The notes: generated by a model from the sequence alone, not told the origin. A stretch of 64,000 nucleotides of DNA from Bizionia paragorgiae (GCF_900107625.1 NZ_FNQK01000001.1:62001-126000); one strand, 5' to 3'; counted from the stretch's first letter, positions 46,977 to 57,124 are shown. Translations and numbers: made by a program.

Positions 46977-47984
46977 TTACCATTTAAGAATAACACTTCC
47001 CCAAGTAAAACCACTTCCAAAAGCAGCTAAAACTACGGTATCACCAGTTTTTATTTTTCCTTGCTCCCAAGCTTCTGTTAAAGCAATAGGAATAGAAGCT
47101 GCCGTTGTGTTTCCGTATTTTTGAATATTATTAAACACTTGGTCATCGCTTAATTGAAATTTCTTTTGAATAAACTGTGAGATTCTCAAATTCGCTTGGT
47201 GCGGAATTAACATATCAATATCTTCAGGGGTTAATTTATTTTTCTGAAGCCCCTCCATAATCACTTCACTAAAACGGACTACAGCATTTTTAAATACAAA
47301 CTGTCCATTCATATGCGGAAAATAACTCTCATCGTTTGGATCGTTATCGGCAATAATATCATTTACCCAGCGCTTGCCCATTCCTGGAGCGACTAATACC
47401 AATTCTTCGGCATGCTCCCCTTGAGAGTGCAGGTGTGTAGATAAAATTCCTTTAGACGTATCTTCTTCACGTGTTAAAACTGCTGCTCCAGCACCATCTC
47501 CAAAAATAACTGAAACGCCACGTCCGCGAGTTGTTTTATCTAATCCATGAGAGTGTAACTCTGACCCAATAACTAAAATGTTTTTATACATTCCAGTTTT
47601 TATAAAATTATCGGCTACAGAAATAGCATATACAAAGCCCGAACATTGGTTACGAATATCTAACGCACCCACGGTCTTAATATTTAGTGCTTCTTGAACT
47701 TGAACTCCTGGACCAGGAAAATACATATCCGGACTCAAGGTTGCAAAAATTATAAAATCGATTTCATCTTTATCAATTCCTGCCCGCTCGATAGCTATTT
47801 TTGCGGCTTTTACCCCCATAGAGGATGTCGTATCACCAGAATCTTTCACCCAGCGACGCTCTTTAATCCCCGTACGTTCTTGAATCCATTCGTCGTTGGT
47901 ATCCATTAATTGAGACAACTCATCATTGGTGACAACGTTTTCTGGAACAAAATGACCTAAGCCTATAATTTTTGAATTATACAT
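46977..47984 (-). CDS. fabH: Beta-ketoacyl-ACP synthase III
   Basis: FabH starts fatty acid chains by condensing acyl-CoA with malonyl-ACP. It shows TGIKERRWVKDSG, the nucleophile Cys114 (IRNQCSGFVYA), the histidine in MLIPHQANLRI and the asparagine in YGNTTAASIP. The 335-residue length is normal. Branched primer use is likely in this group (inference). It stands alone, with its own terminator. Confidence 0.93.
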   Translation of the reverse strand: MYNSKIIGLGHFVPENVVTNDELSQLMDTNDEWIQERTGIKERRWVKDSGDTTSSMGVKAAKIAIERAGIDKDEIDFIIFATLSPDMYFPGPGVQVQEALNIKTVGALDIRNQCSGFVYAISVADNFIKTGMYKNILVIGSELHSHGLDKTTRGRGVSVIFGDGAGAAVLTREEDTSKGILSTHLHSQGEHAEELVLVAPGMGKRWVNDIIADNDPNDESYFPHMNGQFVFKNAVVRFSEVIMEGLQKNKLTPEDIDMLIPHQANLRISQFIQKKFQLSDDQVFNNIQKYGNTTAASIPIALTEAWEQGKIKTGDTVVLAAFGSGFTWGSVILKW

Positions 47985-48109
47985 AAATTTCTATTTAATC
48001 GTAAAAGTTACCAATAACTCTTCAACATAAAAAGTTATTCGGGCGCAATTTAACCTTTTCAGCCCGTAGTACACAAAATTATTTTTTAATAAAAGTAAGA
48101 AATCAATAT

Positions 48110-48122
48110 TGACAGTTTGTCA
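48110..48122. promoter_or_regulatory. Palindrome TGACAgttTGTCA over the htpG -33 element
   Basis: A perfect 5-bp inverted repeat with a 3-base spacer. Its right half contains the TTTG of the -33 box, so a bound protein would occlude the promoter. It looks like an operator of a stress regulator (inference). Confidence 0.45.
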
Positions 48123-48145
48123 CTTTTTATCTATTGGCATTTTTG
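48116..48145 (+). promoter_or_regulatory. Promoter of htpG
   Basis: TTTG at 48116-48119 and CATTTTTG at 48138-48145, 18 bases apart. This is close to the Bacteroidota consensus TTTG-N19-TAnnTTTG. Transcription should start near 48150, leaving a 70-base leader. Confidence 0.6.
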
Positions 48146-48183
48146 TTGACTATTATATTTCCACGAGTTAAACAACAAACAAC

Positions 48184-48201
48184 TTCTCGATCTATCGAGA
48201 A
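48184..48201 (+). promoter_or_regulatory. Palindrome in the htpG leader
   Basis: TTCTCGAT-CT-ATCGAGAA forms a hairpin in the untranslated leader, 19 bases before the ATG. It could act on translation or mRNA stability; a thermosensor role is speculative. Confidence 0.4.
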
Positions 48202-48219
48202 AAAAATAAATTAATTATT

Positions 48220-50109
48220 ATGGCAAAAGGAAATATTAATGTTTCTGTAGAAAATATTTTTCCGCTTATTAAGAAGTTCTTATATAGTGATCACGAAATA
48301 TTTTTAAGAGAATTAATTAGTAATGGTACAGATGCGACCTTAAAATTAAAACATTTAACAAGCATCGGGGAATCTAAATCTGAGTATGGTAATCCTTTTA
48401 TCGAAGTTAAAATCGATAAAGAAGGAAAAAAACTACACATTATCGATCAAGGTTTAGGAATGACTGCCGAGGAGGTAGAGAAATACATTAACCAAGTTGC
48501 TTTTTCTGGAGCTGAAGAGTTTTTAGACAAATATAAAGACTCAGCAAAAGACTCTGGGATTATTGGTCATTTCGGATTAGGTTTTTACTCAGCATTTATG
48601 GTGGCTGAAAAAGTAGAAATCCTGACAAAATCGCATAAAGCTGATGAGCCTGCTGCTCACTGGGTGTGTGACGGGTCTCCTGAATTCACTTTAGATACTT
48701 GCGACAAACAAGATCGAGGAACAGAAATTATTTTACATATCGCAGAGGATTCTACCGAGTTTTTAGAAGACAGTAGAATTAGTGCTTTATTACAGAAGTA
48801 TAACAAGTTTATGCCTATTCCAATTAAATTTGGAACAAAAGAAGAAACACTACCTCTTCCTGAAGATGCAAAAGAAGATGCAACACCAGAGAAAATAACT
48901 GTCGATAACTTTATTAACAACCCTAACCCGGCGTGGACAAAACAACCAACGGAGTTAGAGGATAAAGATTACAAAAGTTTCTATAGAGAGTTGTACCCAA
49001 CACAATTCGAAGAACCTTTATTCCATATTCACTTAAATGTTGATTACCCTTTTAATCTTACTGGAATTTTATACTTCCCGAAGATGACTCAGGATATGGC
49101 GATGCAAAAAGATAAAATTCAATTGTACCAAAACCAAGTTTACGTTACAGATAACGTAGAGGGTATTGTACCTGAATTCTTAACTATGCTTCGCGGAGTA
49201 ATTGATTCTCCAGACATTCCATTAAACGTATCGCGTTCTTACTTACAAGCCGATGGAGCGGTAAAGAAAATATCATCTTACATTACTCGTAAAGTAGCCG
49301 ATAAACTGAAGTCTCTTTTTAATGAAAACCGTGAGGATTTCGAAAGCAAATGGAACGATATTAAAGTTGTTATCGAATACGGAATGCTTTCTGAAGATAA
49401 ATTCTTCGAAAAAGCCGATGCCTTTGCATTATACCCAACAGTAGATGGTAATTACTACACTTACGAGGAGTTAACAGAAAAAATCAAAGAGAACCAAACA
49501 GATAAAGATGGTAAATTAATACTTCTTTATGCTAGTGATACCGATGCACAACACACGTATATTGAGGCTGCTAAAGCTAAAAATTACGAGGTTCTATTAT
49601 TAGATTCTCCAATCGTACCTCACCTAATGCAAAAACTAGAAAGCACGAAAGAAAACATTACGTTTGCTCGTGTAGATGCGGATTCTATTGATAAATTAAT
49701 CAAAAAAGAAGACTCAGCAATTTCTAAATTAAGTGAAGACGAAACAAAAACTTTAGACGAGCTTTTAAAAGAAGTCATTCCTTCAGAAAAGTTTATGGTA
49801 CAGCTAGAAGCTTTAGATAGCGATGCTGCTCCATTTATGATTACGCAACCAGAGTTTATGCGTCGTATGAAAGAAATGCAAGCTTCTGGAGGTGGTGGTA
49901 TGTTTGGCATGGGTAATATGCCAGAAATGTACAACCTTGTGGTTAATACAAACTCTGCATTAGTTGGCGATATTTTAGCCACTGAAGCTAAAGAGAAAAA
50001 AGAACAATTAATTACACAAAGTTTAGATTTAGCACGTTTATCTCAAGGTCTTTTAAAAGGAAAAGAGCTAAGTGACTTTATAAAACGTAGTTACGAGATG
50101 ATCAAATAA
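48220..50109 (+). CDS. htpG: Chaperone HtpG (Hsp90)
   Basis: HtpG is the cytosolic ATP-dependent Hsp90. The GHKL ATPase domain reads FLRELISNGTDATLKLKHL with the Mg-binding Asn, DQGLGMTAEEV, SGAEEFL and GHFGLGFYSAFMV. The middle domain contains VDSPDIPLNVSRSYL-type IDSPDIPLNVSRSYLQ. The C-terminal dimerisation domain shows a glycine- and methionine-rich segment (GGGGMFGMGNMPEM). Length 629 is normal. The palindrome-bearing promoter and structured leader upstream suggest heat or stress control. Confidence 0.97.
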   Translation: MAKGNINVSVENIFPLIKKFLYSDHEIFLRELISNGTDATLKLKHLTSIGESKSEYGNPFIEVKIDKEGKKLHIIDQGLGMTAEEVEKYINQVAFSGAEEFLDKYKDSAKDSGIIGHFGLGFYSAFMVAEKVEILTKSHKADEPAAHWVCDGSPEFTLDTCDKQDRGTEIILHIAEDSTEFLEDSRISALLQKYNKFMPIPIKFGTKEETLPLPEDAKEDATPEKITVDNFINNPNPAWTKQPTELEDKDYKSFYRELYPTQFEEPLFHIHLNVDYPFNLTGILYFPKMTQDMAMQKDKIQLYQNQVYVTDNVEGIVPEFLTMLRGVIDSPDIPLNVSRSYLQADGAVKKISSYITRKVADKLKSLFNENREDFESKWNDIKVVIEYGMLSEDKFFEKADAFALYPTVDGNYYTYEELTEKIKENQTDKDGKLILLYASDTDAQHTYIEAAKAKNYEVLLLDSPIVPHLMQKLESTKENITFARVDADSIDKLIKKEDSAISKLSEDETKTLDELLKEVIPSEKFMVQLEALDSDAAPFMITQPEFMRRMKEMQASGGGGMFGMGNMPEMYNLVVNTNSALVGDILATEAKEKKEQLITQSLDLARLSQGLLKGKELSDFIKRSYEMIK

Positions 50110-50144
50110 TAGCTAGTCTATTCTATTTGACACCTATTTAATAG

Positions 50145-50181
50145 AAATCCACTTCATCCTTTTGAAGTGGATTTTTTTATT
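50145..50181 (+). terminator. Terminator of htpG
   Basis: A perfect 12-bp stem (AAATCCACTTCA and complement), then a T-run, about 36 bases after the stop. Confidence 0.88.
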
Positions 50182-50265
50182 TACTTTTACTTATTAGGCA
50201 GAACCTATACTCGACATAAAACCTAATGAGACTTTATAGTCAACTACCAATAAACGCATATATAA

Positions 50266-52110
50266 ATGGTACTAAAAAAACAAATCAACACCTTATTTGC
50301 TTTTGTGTTAATCGCCTGTCTGTCATTAACCACAACAGCGCAAGAAAAAGCAAAACCCGTCTTCGAAAACGGAGAAGCTCAAATTGTTAAAGCATTCAGC
50401 GACCCGAAATCGTGGATACGCCACGACCTTTGGGTAGAGACTGAAACAAACACAGATGGAGACGACCAATTAGATCGTGTTCACGTCGCAGTAACGCGTC
50501 CGCAACAAACAGAAACCGAAGGTTTACAACTACCAATTATTTACGTAACGAGTCCGTATTTTGCAGGTGTCGCTCCCGATATTGATGGTATTATGTGGGA
50601 TGTAAAGCACGAACTAGGCGAGCCAGCACCAAGAGGCCGTGTACACCCGGAAGTAAAACGCCAAGGAAAACGTCCGATAATCTCAAATTCCCACCTATTA
50701 AAATGGGTCCCTCGAGGTTATATTGTTGTGCATTCTTCTTCTCCAGGAACAGGTTTATCGCAAGGTGCTCCAACCTTAGGAGGGGAAAATGAATCTTTAG
50801 CACCAAAAGCTGTTATCGATTGGTTAAACGGTCGAGCTAAGGGATATACAACGCCCGATGGTGACGAAACTGTAGATGCCTATTGGTCTACAGGAAAAGT
50901 AGGAATGACAGGTACCTCGTTTAATGGAACGCTACCTTTAGCTGCTGCTACCACTGGTGTAGACGGCTTAGAAGCTATAATCCCAATTGCACCAAACACC
51001 TCGTACTACCATTACTATAGATCTAACGGATTAGTGCGTTCTCCAGGTGGTTACTTAGGAGAAGATATTGATGTTTTATATGATTTTATTCATAGTGGAG
51101 ATGAAGCAAAAAGACCTCATAACAACAAGGTGATTAGAGATACTGAATTAGTGCCTAATATGGACCGGTTAACGGGTGATTATAATGCATTTTGGGCGAG
51201 TAGAGATTATTTAAACCATATGAAACCAATGAAGGCCGCTTTATTAATGTCTCATGGTTTTAATGATTGGAATGTTATGCCGGAACACAGTTACCGTATC
51301 TACAAACAAGCAGAAAAACAAGGTATCCCATCTCAAATTTACTACCACCAACAAGGTCACGGCGGACCACCACCGTTAACCCTAATGAATCGTTGGTTTA
51401 CACATTATTTACACGGGATAGATAATGGTGTCGAAAATGATGCTAAAGCGTGGATAGTTCGTGAGAACGATAAAAACGATGCGCCTACAGCATACGAGAA
51501 TTTCCCAAATCCGAAGGCAGAAAAAGTAAGCTTATTTTTAGGAAAGGGCGGATTAGCCAATGGGAGTTTAAATACAACAAAACCCAAAAGAAGTATAAAA
51601 GAAACACTTACCGACAACTATAATTTTTCGGGAAGTGATTTGGCGCAAGAAGAATCATCAAAACACAGGTTGCTATACACAACACCTATTTTAAAAGAGG
51701 CTATACACCTTTCTGGAGAAGCCGAAATAACCATAAGATTATCTAGTAGTAAGTCGGCAGCAAACCTATCTGTGTGGTTAGTCTCTTTACCATGGAATAC
51801 AGAGAAAAAAGCAAAAATCACAGAAAACATTATCACTCGTGGTTGGGCCGATCCTCAAAATCATAAATCGCTGTCAGAAAGCGCACCGTTAATTCCGGGA
51901 GAGTTTTATGAAATGACTTTTAAATTAATGCCAGACGATCAAATTATTCCTGCAGGTCAGCAAATTGGATTGATGATTTTTTCTAGTGATTCAGAATTTA
52001 CCATTTTACCAAAACCAGGCACGAAGCTAACGGTAGATCTTCAAAACACCTCCTTAACACTACCAATTGTTGGAGGTGAATCAACTTATAAAAAAGCAAC
52101 GCTTCAGTAA
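50266..52110 (+). CDS. Exported S15-family Xaa-Pro dipeptidyl-peptidase / CocE-like hydrolase
   Basis: An alpha/beta hydrolase of 614 residues with a signal peptide (cleavage after TTTA, about residue 25). The catalytic triad is Ser218 (GMTGTSFNG), Asp334 (GFNDWNV) and His365 (QGHGGPP). The C-terminal jelly-roll domain of the PepX/CocE family follows (LSGEAEITIRLSSS). It probably trims peptides with Pro in second place in the periplasm or outside; ester hydrolysis is an alternative. It stands alone between two terminators. Confidence 0.88.
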   Translation: MVLKKQINTLFAFVLIACLSLTTTAQEKAKPVFENGEAQIVKAFSDPKSWIRHDLWVETETNTDGDDQLDRVHVAVTRPQQTETEGLQLPIIYVTSPYFAGVAPDIDGIMWDVKHELGEPAPRGRVHPEVKRQGKRPIISNSHLLKWVPRGYIVVHSSSPGTGLSQGAPTLGGENESLAPKAVIDWLNGRAKGYTTPDGDETVDAYWSTGKVGMTGTSFNGTLPLAAATTGVDGLEAIIPIAPNTSYYHYYRSNGLVRSPGGYLGEDIDVLYDFIHSGDEAKRPHNNKVIRDTELVPNMDRLTGDYNAFWASRDYLNHMKPMKAALLMSHGFNDWNVMPEHSYRIYKQAEKQGIPSQIYYHQQGHGGPPPLTLMNRWFTHYLHGIDNGVENDAKAWIVRENDKNDAPTAYENFPNPKAEKVSLFLGKGGLANGSLNTTKPKRSIKETLTDNYNFSGSDLAQEESSKHRLLYTTPILKEAIHLSGEAEITIRLSSSKSAANLSVWLVSLPWNTEKKAKITENIITRGWADPQNHKSLSESAPLIPGEFYEMTFKLMPDDQIIPAGQQIGLMIFSSDSEFTILPKPGTKLTVDLQNTSLTLPIVGGESTYKKATLQ

Positions 52111-52132
52111 TACTAGCGTTTCAAATTGTTTT

Positions 52133-52177
52133 AAACCACTCAAAAATCAATTTAGAGATTTATGAGTGGTTTTTTTA
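52133..52177 (+). terminator. Terminator of the S15 peptidase gene
   Basis: Stem AAACCACTCA...TGAGTGGTTT with a long loop, followed by seven T. Confidence 0.8.
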
Positions 52178-52235
52178 TTCCATACAAATTCTCTTATTTT
52201 GATAAAAAGCACACTTTTTAAAAAGGCAATTCAAC

Positions 52236-52243
52236 TATCTTTG
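52236..52243 (+). promoter_or_regulatory. Promoter -7 element of the dihydrouridine synthase gene
   Basis: TATCTTTG, 16 bases before the ATG. Confidence 0.65.
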
Positions 52244-52259
52244 TGGCAGATTTTATACT

Positions 52260-53207
52260 ATGAATTTTAAATTATTGTCTTCACCCTTACAGGGTTTTAC
52301 AGATTACCGTTTTCGTAACGCGCAGCAAAAATACTTTGGCGGCATAGATACCTTTTATGCGCCTTACATTCGATTGAATGGTAAGCTTAAAATAAAGTCG
52401 TCCTACGAACGCGATCTACTACCAGAAAACAATACGACCTTAGAGGTTATTCCGCAAGTGATTACTAACGACGCTGAAGAGTTTTTATTTGTAGCTAAAT
52501 ATGTTCAAGATCTAGGGTATAAAGAATTAAATTGGAATTTAGGCTGTCCCTACCCCATGGTAACCAATCGCGGTATGGGCTCTGGATTAATTTGTGACCC
52601 CAATAAAATTGACGCTATTTTAGAGCGCGCACATACTGAAACGGATATTCTAGTCTCGATGAAAATGAGAATGGGCTATGAAACCCCAGAAGAAATTCTA
52701 CACACCTTCCCTATTCTAGAAAAGTATCCGATAAAAAACATTGCCATACACGCCCGAATAGGCAAGCAACTCTATAAAGGAGGCGTAAACTTAGAAGCCT
52801 TTGAAAAATGCATAAGCACGACTAAACAAAAACTCTATTATAATGGCGACATCACATCGGTTGCTGGTTTTAAGGCCATGCAAGACCGATTTCCATCGAT
52901 AGATCATTTTATGATTGGTCGCGGATTAATTGCTGATCCGTTTCTGCCTAGTATGATAAAAAATAACACTACGGAATACCCTGAAAATCGTTGGACTATC
53001 TTTAAGGAGTTTCACGATGAAATTTACCATCAATATGATGCTACCCTATCGGGTCCGACACCTATAAAAATGAAAATGCTAGGCTTTTGGGAGTATTTCT
53101 CTCAGTCTTTTTCCAATCCGCAAAAAACCTATAAGAAGATAAAAAAAGCTTCAAATCCAGTAAAATACCAAGCTGCCGTAGCCGAAATATTATCTTCTGA
53201 AAGGTAA
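52260..53207 (+). CDS. tRNA-dihydrouridine synthase family protein
   Basis: An FMN enzyme that reduces uridines in tRNA D-loops. It shows SSPLQGFTDYRFRNA, the FMN and substrate segment NWNLGCPYPMVTNRGMGSGL with the catalytic Cys, VSMKMRMG, IHARIGKQLYKG, YYNGDI and MIGRGLIADPFL. The 315-residue length is close to DusC/Dus of Bacteroidota. Which uridine it modifies is not readable. It ends before a terminator and then the hybrid kinase gene. Confidence 0.92.
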   Translation: MNFKLLSSPLQGFTDYRFRNAQQKYFGGIDTFYAPYIRLNGKLKIKSSYERDLLPENNTTLEVIPQVITNDAEEFLFVAKYVQDLGYKELNWNLGCPYPMVTNRGMGSGLICDPNKIDAILERAHTETDILVSMKMRMGYETPEEILHTFPILEKYPIKNIAIHARIGKQLYKGGVNLEAFEKCISTTKQKLYYNGDITSVAGFKAMQDRFPSIDHFMIGRGLIADPFLPSMIKNNTTEYPENRWTIFKEFHDEIYHQYDATLSGPTPIKMKMLGFWEYFSQSFSNPQKTYKKIKKASNPVKYQAAVAEILSSER

Positions 53208-53269
53208 CTACAAAAATATAGTATTGGTATAATTCAATGTATACTAATACAAACTGTTAAAAAAATGCT

Positions 53270-53304
53270 CAGGCTTTTCGTTAATCTAACGTTAAGCCTG
53301 TTTT
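53270..53304 (+). terminator. Terminator of the dihydrouridine synthase gene
   Basis: Stem CAGGCTT...AAGCCTG with the inner pair CGTTA/TAACG, then TTTTATT. It lies just before the kinase gene. Confidence 0.82.
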
Positions 53305-53335
53305 ATTATACTTAGACTATAGTTATTTTTATAGA

Positions 53336-55741
53336 ATGAAGTCCTCTAAACAAAAAATAACTTTTAAAGTCATTATTGGCTATATCACCTTAGGGGTTTT
53401 AGTAGTTATTTCAGGCTATTTATTATTATCGGAAGTAAAAACCTATTTACAAACCCAAAATGAAGATGTTTTTGATCGTACAAAAATATTAAAAACAGGA
53501 AGTTTAATAGCCGATATATACGAAAATGAAAGTTTAGCACGTGCTGCTATTCAATTAAACTCTCAAGAAAAATACGATGATTATATTTTAAAGAATGATT
53601 TATTACTACTAAAAATTGATTCTTTAAATGCTTTTGTTAGTAGTGATTATCAGAAACAAATTCTCGATAGTATTAAGCTTGTTTTTAATAATAAGCTTCA
53701 AAACATGAATGAGCTAAAAGCTATTAAACTAGAAAACTCCTCAGAAACCACCTTAAACAATGCCATTACCAAGTTAAACTCTATCGATGGTTTATTAGGG
53801 AAACTCAATATTAATGATTTTGTAGAAAACCCGAATGCCCTTAACGCGAAAACTAAAAAAAACTTAATCGAATATGTAGAATTATTAAACAAATACCGTC
53901 CGGTAGATACCTTGGTTACTAAAAATCAAAAGAAAATTGATTCTTTAGTCTCAGTTTCACGAGCTTTATTAAAAAACGTACAAACCAAAACGCTAGCCCA
54001 AAAAACATCGCTTCAAAACAAAGAACAAGAATTAGTTGAAATTGACTTAACGGCCTCCAAGCATTTAAAAAACTTATTACAAACTTTAGAGTCTGAAGTT
54101 TTAGCCTACGATTATACCATTCAAAAAAGCAGAAACGAAACACTAGATCGTAGTATTTCAATTCTAATTAGTTTGGCCATTGTAAGTTTTATTAGTGTTA
54201 TTATTTTTTCGCTTTTAATTCTTAATGATTTTTGGAAGGCACAACGTTATAGGGAAGAGTTGGAAATTGCCAATGAAAAAACATCGAATTTACTAAAAAG
54301 CAGGGAGCAATTAATTTCTATGGTCAGTCATGATTTACGTTCTCCACTTGGAACGATAACCGGTTACAGCGAATTGTTACAAACCGTAAAAGAGAAAACA
54401 AAACTTAAATACTATAGTCTAAACATAAAAAACGCCGCCACTTACATGGCAAAGTTGGTCGATGATTTACTAGAATTCTCCAAGCTTGAACACGGTAATA
54501 TAAGTATCGAATCGGTGGCATTTAATTTAAAAAACAGCATTCAAGAAGTCTGCTTACAGGTACAACCCCACACTACAAAAAGCCCTGTGACTTTACAAAT
54601 TGATTATAATAAAAACTGCCCAGAAATCATTGTTAGCGATCCGTTTAGAATTAAACAAATCCTTTTTAACTTAGTAGAAAACGCCTATAAATTCACAGAA
54701 AACGGCACTATTACTGTTGCTGTACGACTGCACGAGCACGAGGATAAAAAACAATTACACATTACTGTTTCCGATACCGGAATTGGAATTAGCAAATCGC
54801 AACAGCACCTCATATTTAAGGAATTTACCCAAGCTACCAACAGTACAAAGAGTTTAAAAAGTGGTTTCGGACTAGGGCTAACTATTTCAAAAAAAATCGC
54901 AACTCTACTTCAAGGTGACTTAACCCTAACAAGTAAATTAAACGCAGGAAGCACATTCACACTTTCAATTCCCTATACAGCGGCTCCTGATACTGAGAAA
55001 CAAAAAAGTAAACCCATTTTAAAGACTGTTGTTGTTATTGATGATGATGATACCTTAAGACAATTAATAAAGGACATCCTTGAAAGACAAAAGGTAAAGG
55101 TTTACGATTTTGAAAATGCCCAAATCGCTTTAACGGCATTACCGGATATAGCTTACGATTTGATACTTACCGATATTCAATTGCCAAAAATGAATGGGTT
55201 TCACTTTTTAGAAACTCTAAAAAACAGTGACTTTCATAAGAACAATCCCGTAATTGCGATGACTGGTCGTACGCGCCTTGAAGCAAGCCATTATACTAAC
55301 AGCGGTTTTTCGGCTGTTCTCATTAAACCTTTTTCTCCAGAAACATTAAATAAAACCTTAGCTGACTATTTTTCTTTTACTAGTAATCAAGTAACCCCTA
55401 AGGTTACACCCCATCAAACAAGTGATCACTATAGCCTTAAAAATCTAATCTCTTTTTTAGGTGATGACAAGCAATCTATTGAAGAAACAATGCGGAATTT
55501 TACTAAGGATACCAAGAATAACTTAGAGGCATTGGAAGCAGCTTTTATACGCAAAGATCTTTCTAATATCAATCAGATCAGTCATAAAATGCTGAGCATG
55601 TTTAATCAATTAGAAATTGAATCTATTTTACCTTATTTACACTATTTCGAAAGTGCTAAGAGCGCCGATAATGTCGAGTTTAACTCTTTTAAAACGCATT
55701 TAAAGGTATTGATTGAGTCTTTAGAAAATGATTTTAATTAA
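53336..55741 (+). CDS. Membrane hybrid histidine kinase with receiver and Hpt domains
   Basis: An 801-residue phosphorelay sensor. Helix 1 (about 10-32) and helix 2 (273-297) flank a 240-residue, mostly helical periplasmic sensor. HisKA follows with His332 (MVSHDLRSPLGT), HATPase_c (NLVENAYKF, DTGIGI, GFGLGL), a receiver domain with phospho-Asp613 (LILTDIQLPKMNGF) and a terminal Hpt domain with His750 (QISHKMLSMF). All four relay elements are intact. It converges with the sigma-54 activator gene (9 bases apart). Flow would be His332 to Asp613 to His750 to Asp52 of that partner (inference). The sensed signal is unknown. Confidence 0.93.
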   Translation: MKSSKQKITFKVIIGYITLGVLVVISGYLLLSEVKTYLQTQNEDVFDRTKILKTGSLIADIYENESLARAAIQLNSQEKYDDYILKNDLLLLKIDSLNAFVSSDYQKQILDSIKLVFNNKLQNMNELKAIKLENSSETTLNNAITKLNSIDGLLGKLNINDFVENPNALNAKTKKNLIEYVELLNKYRPVDTLVTKNQKKIDSLVSVSRALLKNVQTKTLAQKTSLQNKEQELVEIDLTASKHLKNLLQTLESEVLAYDYTIQKSRNETLDRSISILISLAIVSFISVIIFSLLILNDFWKAQRYREELEIANEKTSNLLKSREQLISMVSHDLRSPLGTITGYSELLQTVKEKTKLKYYSLNIKNAATYMAKLVDDLLEFSKLEHGNISIESVAFNLKNSIQEVCLQVQPHTTKSPVTLQIDYNKNCPEIIVSDPFRIKQILFNLVENAYKFTENGTITVAVRLHEHEDKKQLHITVSDTGIGISKSQQHLIFKEFTQATNSTKSLKSGFGLGLTISKKIATLLQGDLTLTSKLNAGSTFTLSIPYTAAPDTEKQKSKPILKTVVVIDDDDTLRQLIKDILERQKVKVYDFENAQIALTALPDIAYDLILTDIQLPKMNGFHFLETLKNSDFHKNNPVIAMTGRTRLEASHYTNSGFSAVLIKPFSPETLNKTLADYFSFTSNQVTPKVTPHQTSDHYSLKNLISFLGDDKQSIEETMRNFTKDTKNNLEALEAAFIRKDLSNINQISHKMLSMFNQLEIESILPYLHYFESAKSADNVEFNSFKTHLKVLIESLENDFN

Positions 55742-55750
55742 GAATTAAAC

Positions 55751-57124
55751 CTAGTTAATATCGTATTCCTTCATTTTATTATACAAGGTCTTCCTAGTAA
55801 TATTTAATAATTTAGCCGCTTTTGTACGGTTGTAATCCACTTCGTTTAGCGCGTTAATAATCAGTTCTTTTTCGTTATCTTTTTTAGAAAAATTTTCGAT
55901 TCCTGATTTTTGTTGCGCATCAGTTTTAAACTTTTCAGGTAGTGCGGTGACTTCAATATAATCTCCAGTTGTTAATAGTGTAGCGCGTTTAATAACATTC
56001 GATAACTCCCGTAAATTTCCCGGCCAGCTATAATTTTGAAATCGCTTTACAACCTCTGAAGAAAAGCCTACCACTTCTTTCTTAAGCTGAGTATTGGCTT
56101 TCGATAAAAAGAAATCGGCATACAAAATAATATCGCTTTGTCGTTCAGATAAATTGGGTACTTGAATGCTAAATTCATTTAATCGATGATAGAGATCTTC
56201 TCGGAATGTATTTGCTTCAACTGCTTTTAATAAATCCTCATTCGTTGCTGTAATTAACCTAATATCGACTTCTATTTCGGTATTACTACCAATAGGTTTC
56301 ACACGGCGTTCTTGAAGTGCTCGCAATAATTGAATCTGATTTTCGTAGGATAAATTTCCTACCTCATCTAAAAAAAGCGTGCCATTATTAGCCGCTTCAA
56401 AATGACCAATTTTATCATTAAAAGCCCCTGTAAAAGATCCTTTTTTATGTCCGAAAAACTCACTGGAAGCTATTTCTTTAGGAATGGCACCACAATCAAC
56501 AGCTATAAAAGGGGCCTCTCTTCGAGTGCTTTGTAAATGAATAGATTTTGCAACCACCTCTTTCCCTGTTCCACTTTCTCCGGTTATAAGCACCGACATA
56601 TCTGTTGGCGCGACCAAATCGATATATTCATACAGTTTTTTAGAAGCCTTACTTATTCCTGTAATAAAAGTAGGATTAGAAGTCGCTGACTCCTTTTTAG
56701 CCTTTTGCTTTTTATTGGTGTCCGAGATTTTTGTATTTAAAGCACCTTCTTTTGAGGTCTCCGGATTTTCCTCTAAAGCATTTTTTATAATCTCTAATAA
56801 TTCATCGGGATTAAAAGGCTTAGAAATATAATCGAAGGCACCATTTTTCATTGCCTTTACTGCCGTGGTTACTTCTGCATAACTCGTCATTAAGACCACC
56901 GGTGTGTGTTTCAGACTGTGTTTGACATCATCTAATAGAGAAATTCCATCTCCATCAGGAAGTCTTAAGTCGGTAAAAATCAAATCAAAATGTTCTTCTT
57001 TTATTAAAGATTTAGACTGTGCAATGGAGTGCGATAACACAATATTGAATTTATGACGTTCTAAAAAACGCTTCAGCATTTGTGAAAAAGCAATATCATC
57101 CTCAACCAATAAAATAGATTTCAT
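55751..57124 (-). CDS. Sigma-54-dependent response regulator (NtrC/AtoC family)
   Basis: A 457-residue activator. The receiver domain has Asp52 (LIFTDLRLPDGDG). The AAA+ domain has Walker A (GESGTGKEVVAK, 182-193), the sigma-54 contact loop as GSFTGA (229-234, Ser for Ala at the second place) and Walker B (GTLFLDEVG). A Fis-type helix-turn-helix ends the chain (NRTKAAKLLNITRKTLYNKM). It binds upstream palindromes and opens sigma-54 promoters (family knowledge). Both such elements lie next to the adjacent duplicated gene pair. It converges with the hybrid kinase, its likely phosphodonor. Confidence 0.95.
   Translation of the reverse strand: MKSILLVEDDIAFSQMLKRFLERHKFNIVLSHSIAQSKSLIKEEHFDLIFTDLRLPDGDGISLLDDVKHSLKHTPVVLMTSYAEVTTAVKAMKNGAFDYISKPFNPDELLEIIKNALEENPETSKEGALNTKISDTNKKQKAKKESATSNPTFITGISKASKKLYEYIDLVAPTDMSVLITGESGTGKEVVAKSIHLQSTRREAPFIAVDCGAIPKEIASSEFFGHKKGSFTGAFNDKIGHFEAANNGTLFLDEVGNLSYENQIQLLRALQERRVKPIGSNTEIEVDIRLITATNEDLLKAVEANTFREDLYHRLNEFSIQVPNLSERQSDIILYADFFLSKANTQLKKEVVGFSSEVVKRFQNYSWPGNLRELSNVIKRATLLTTGDYIEVTALPEKFKTDAQQKSGIENFSKKDNEKELIINALNEVDYNRTKAAKLLNITRKTLYNKMKEYDIN

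Noticed and set aside
56360-56400. Second TGGCAC motif inside the activator gene
   Set aside because: It encodes the NGTLFLDE segment of the AAA+ domain and has no -12 box at the right spacing.
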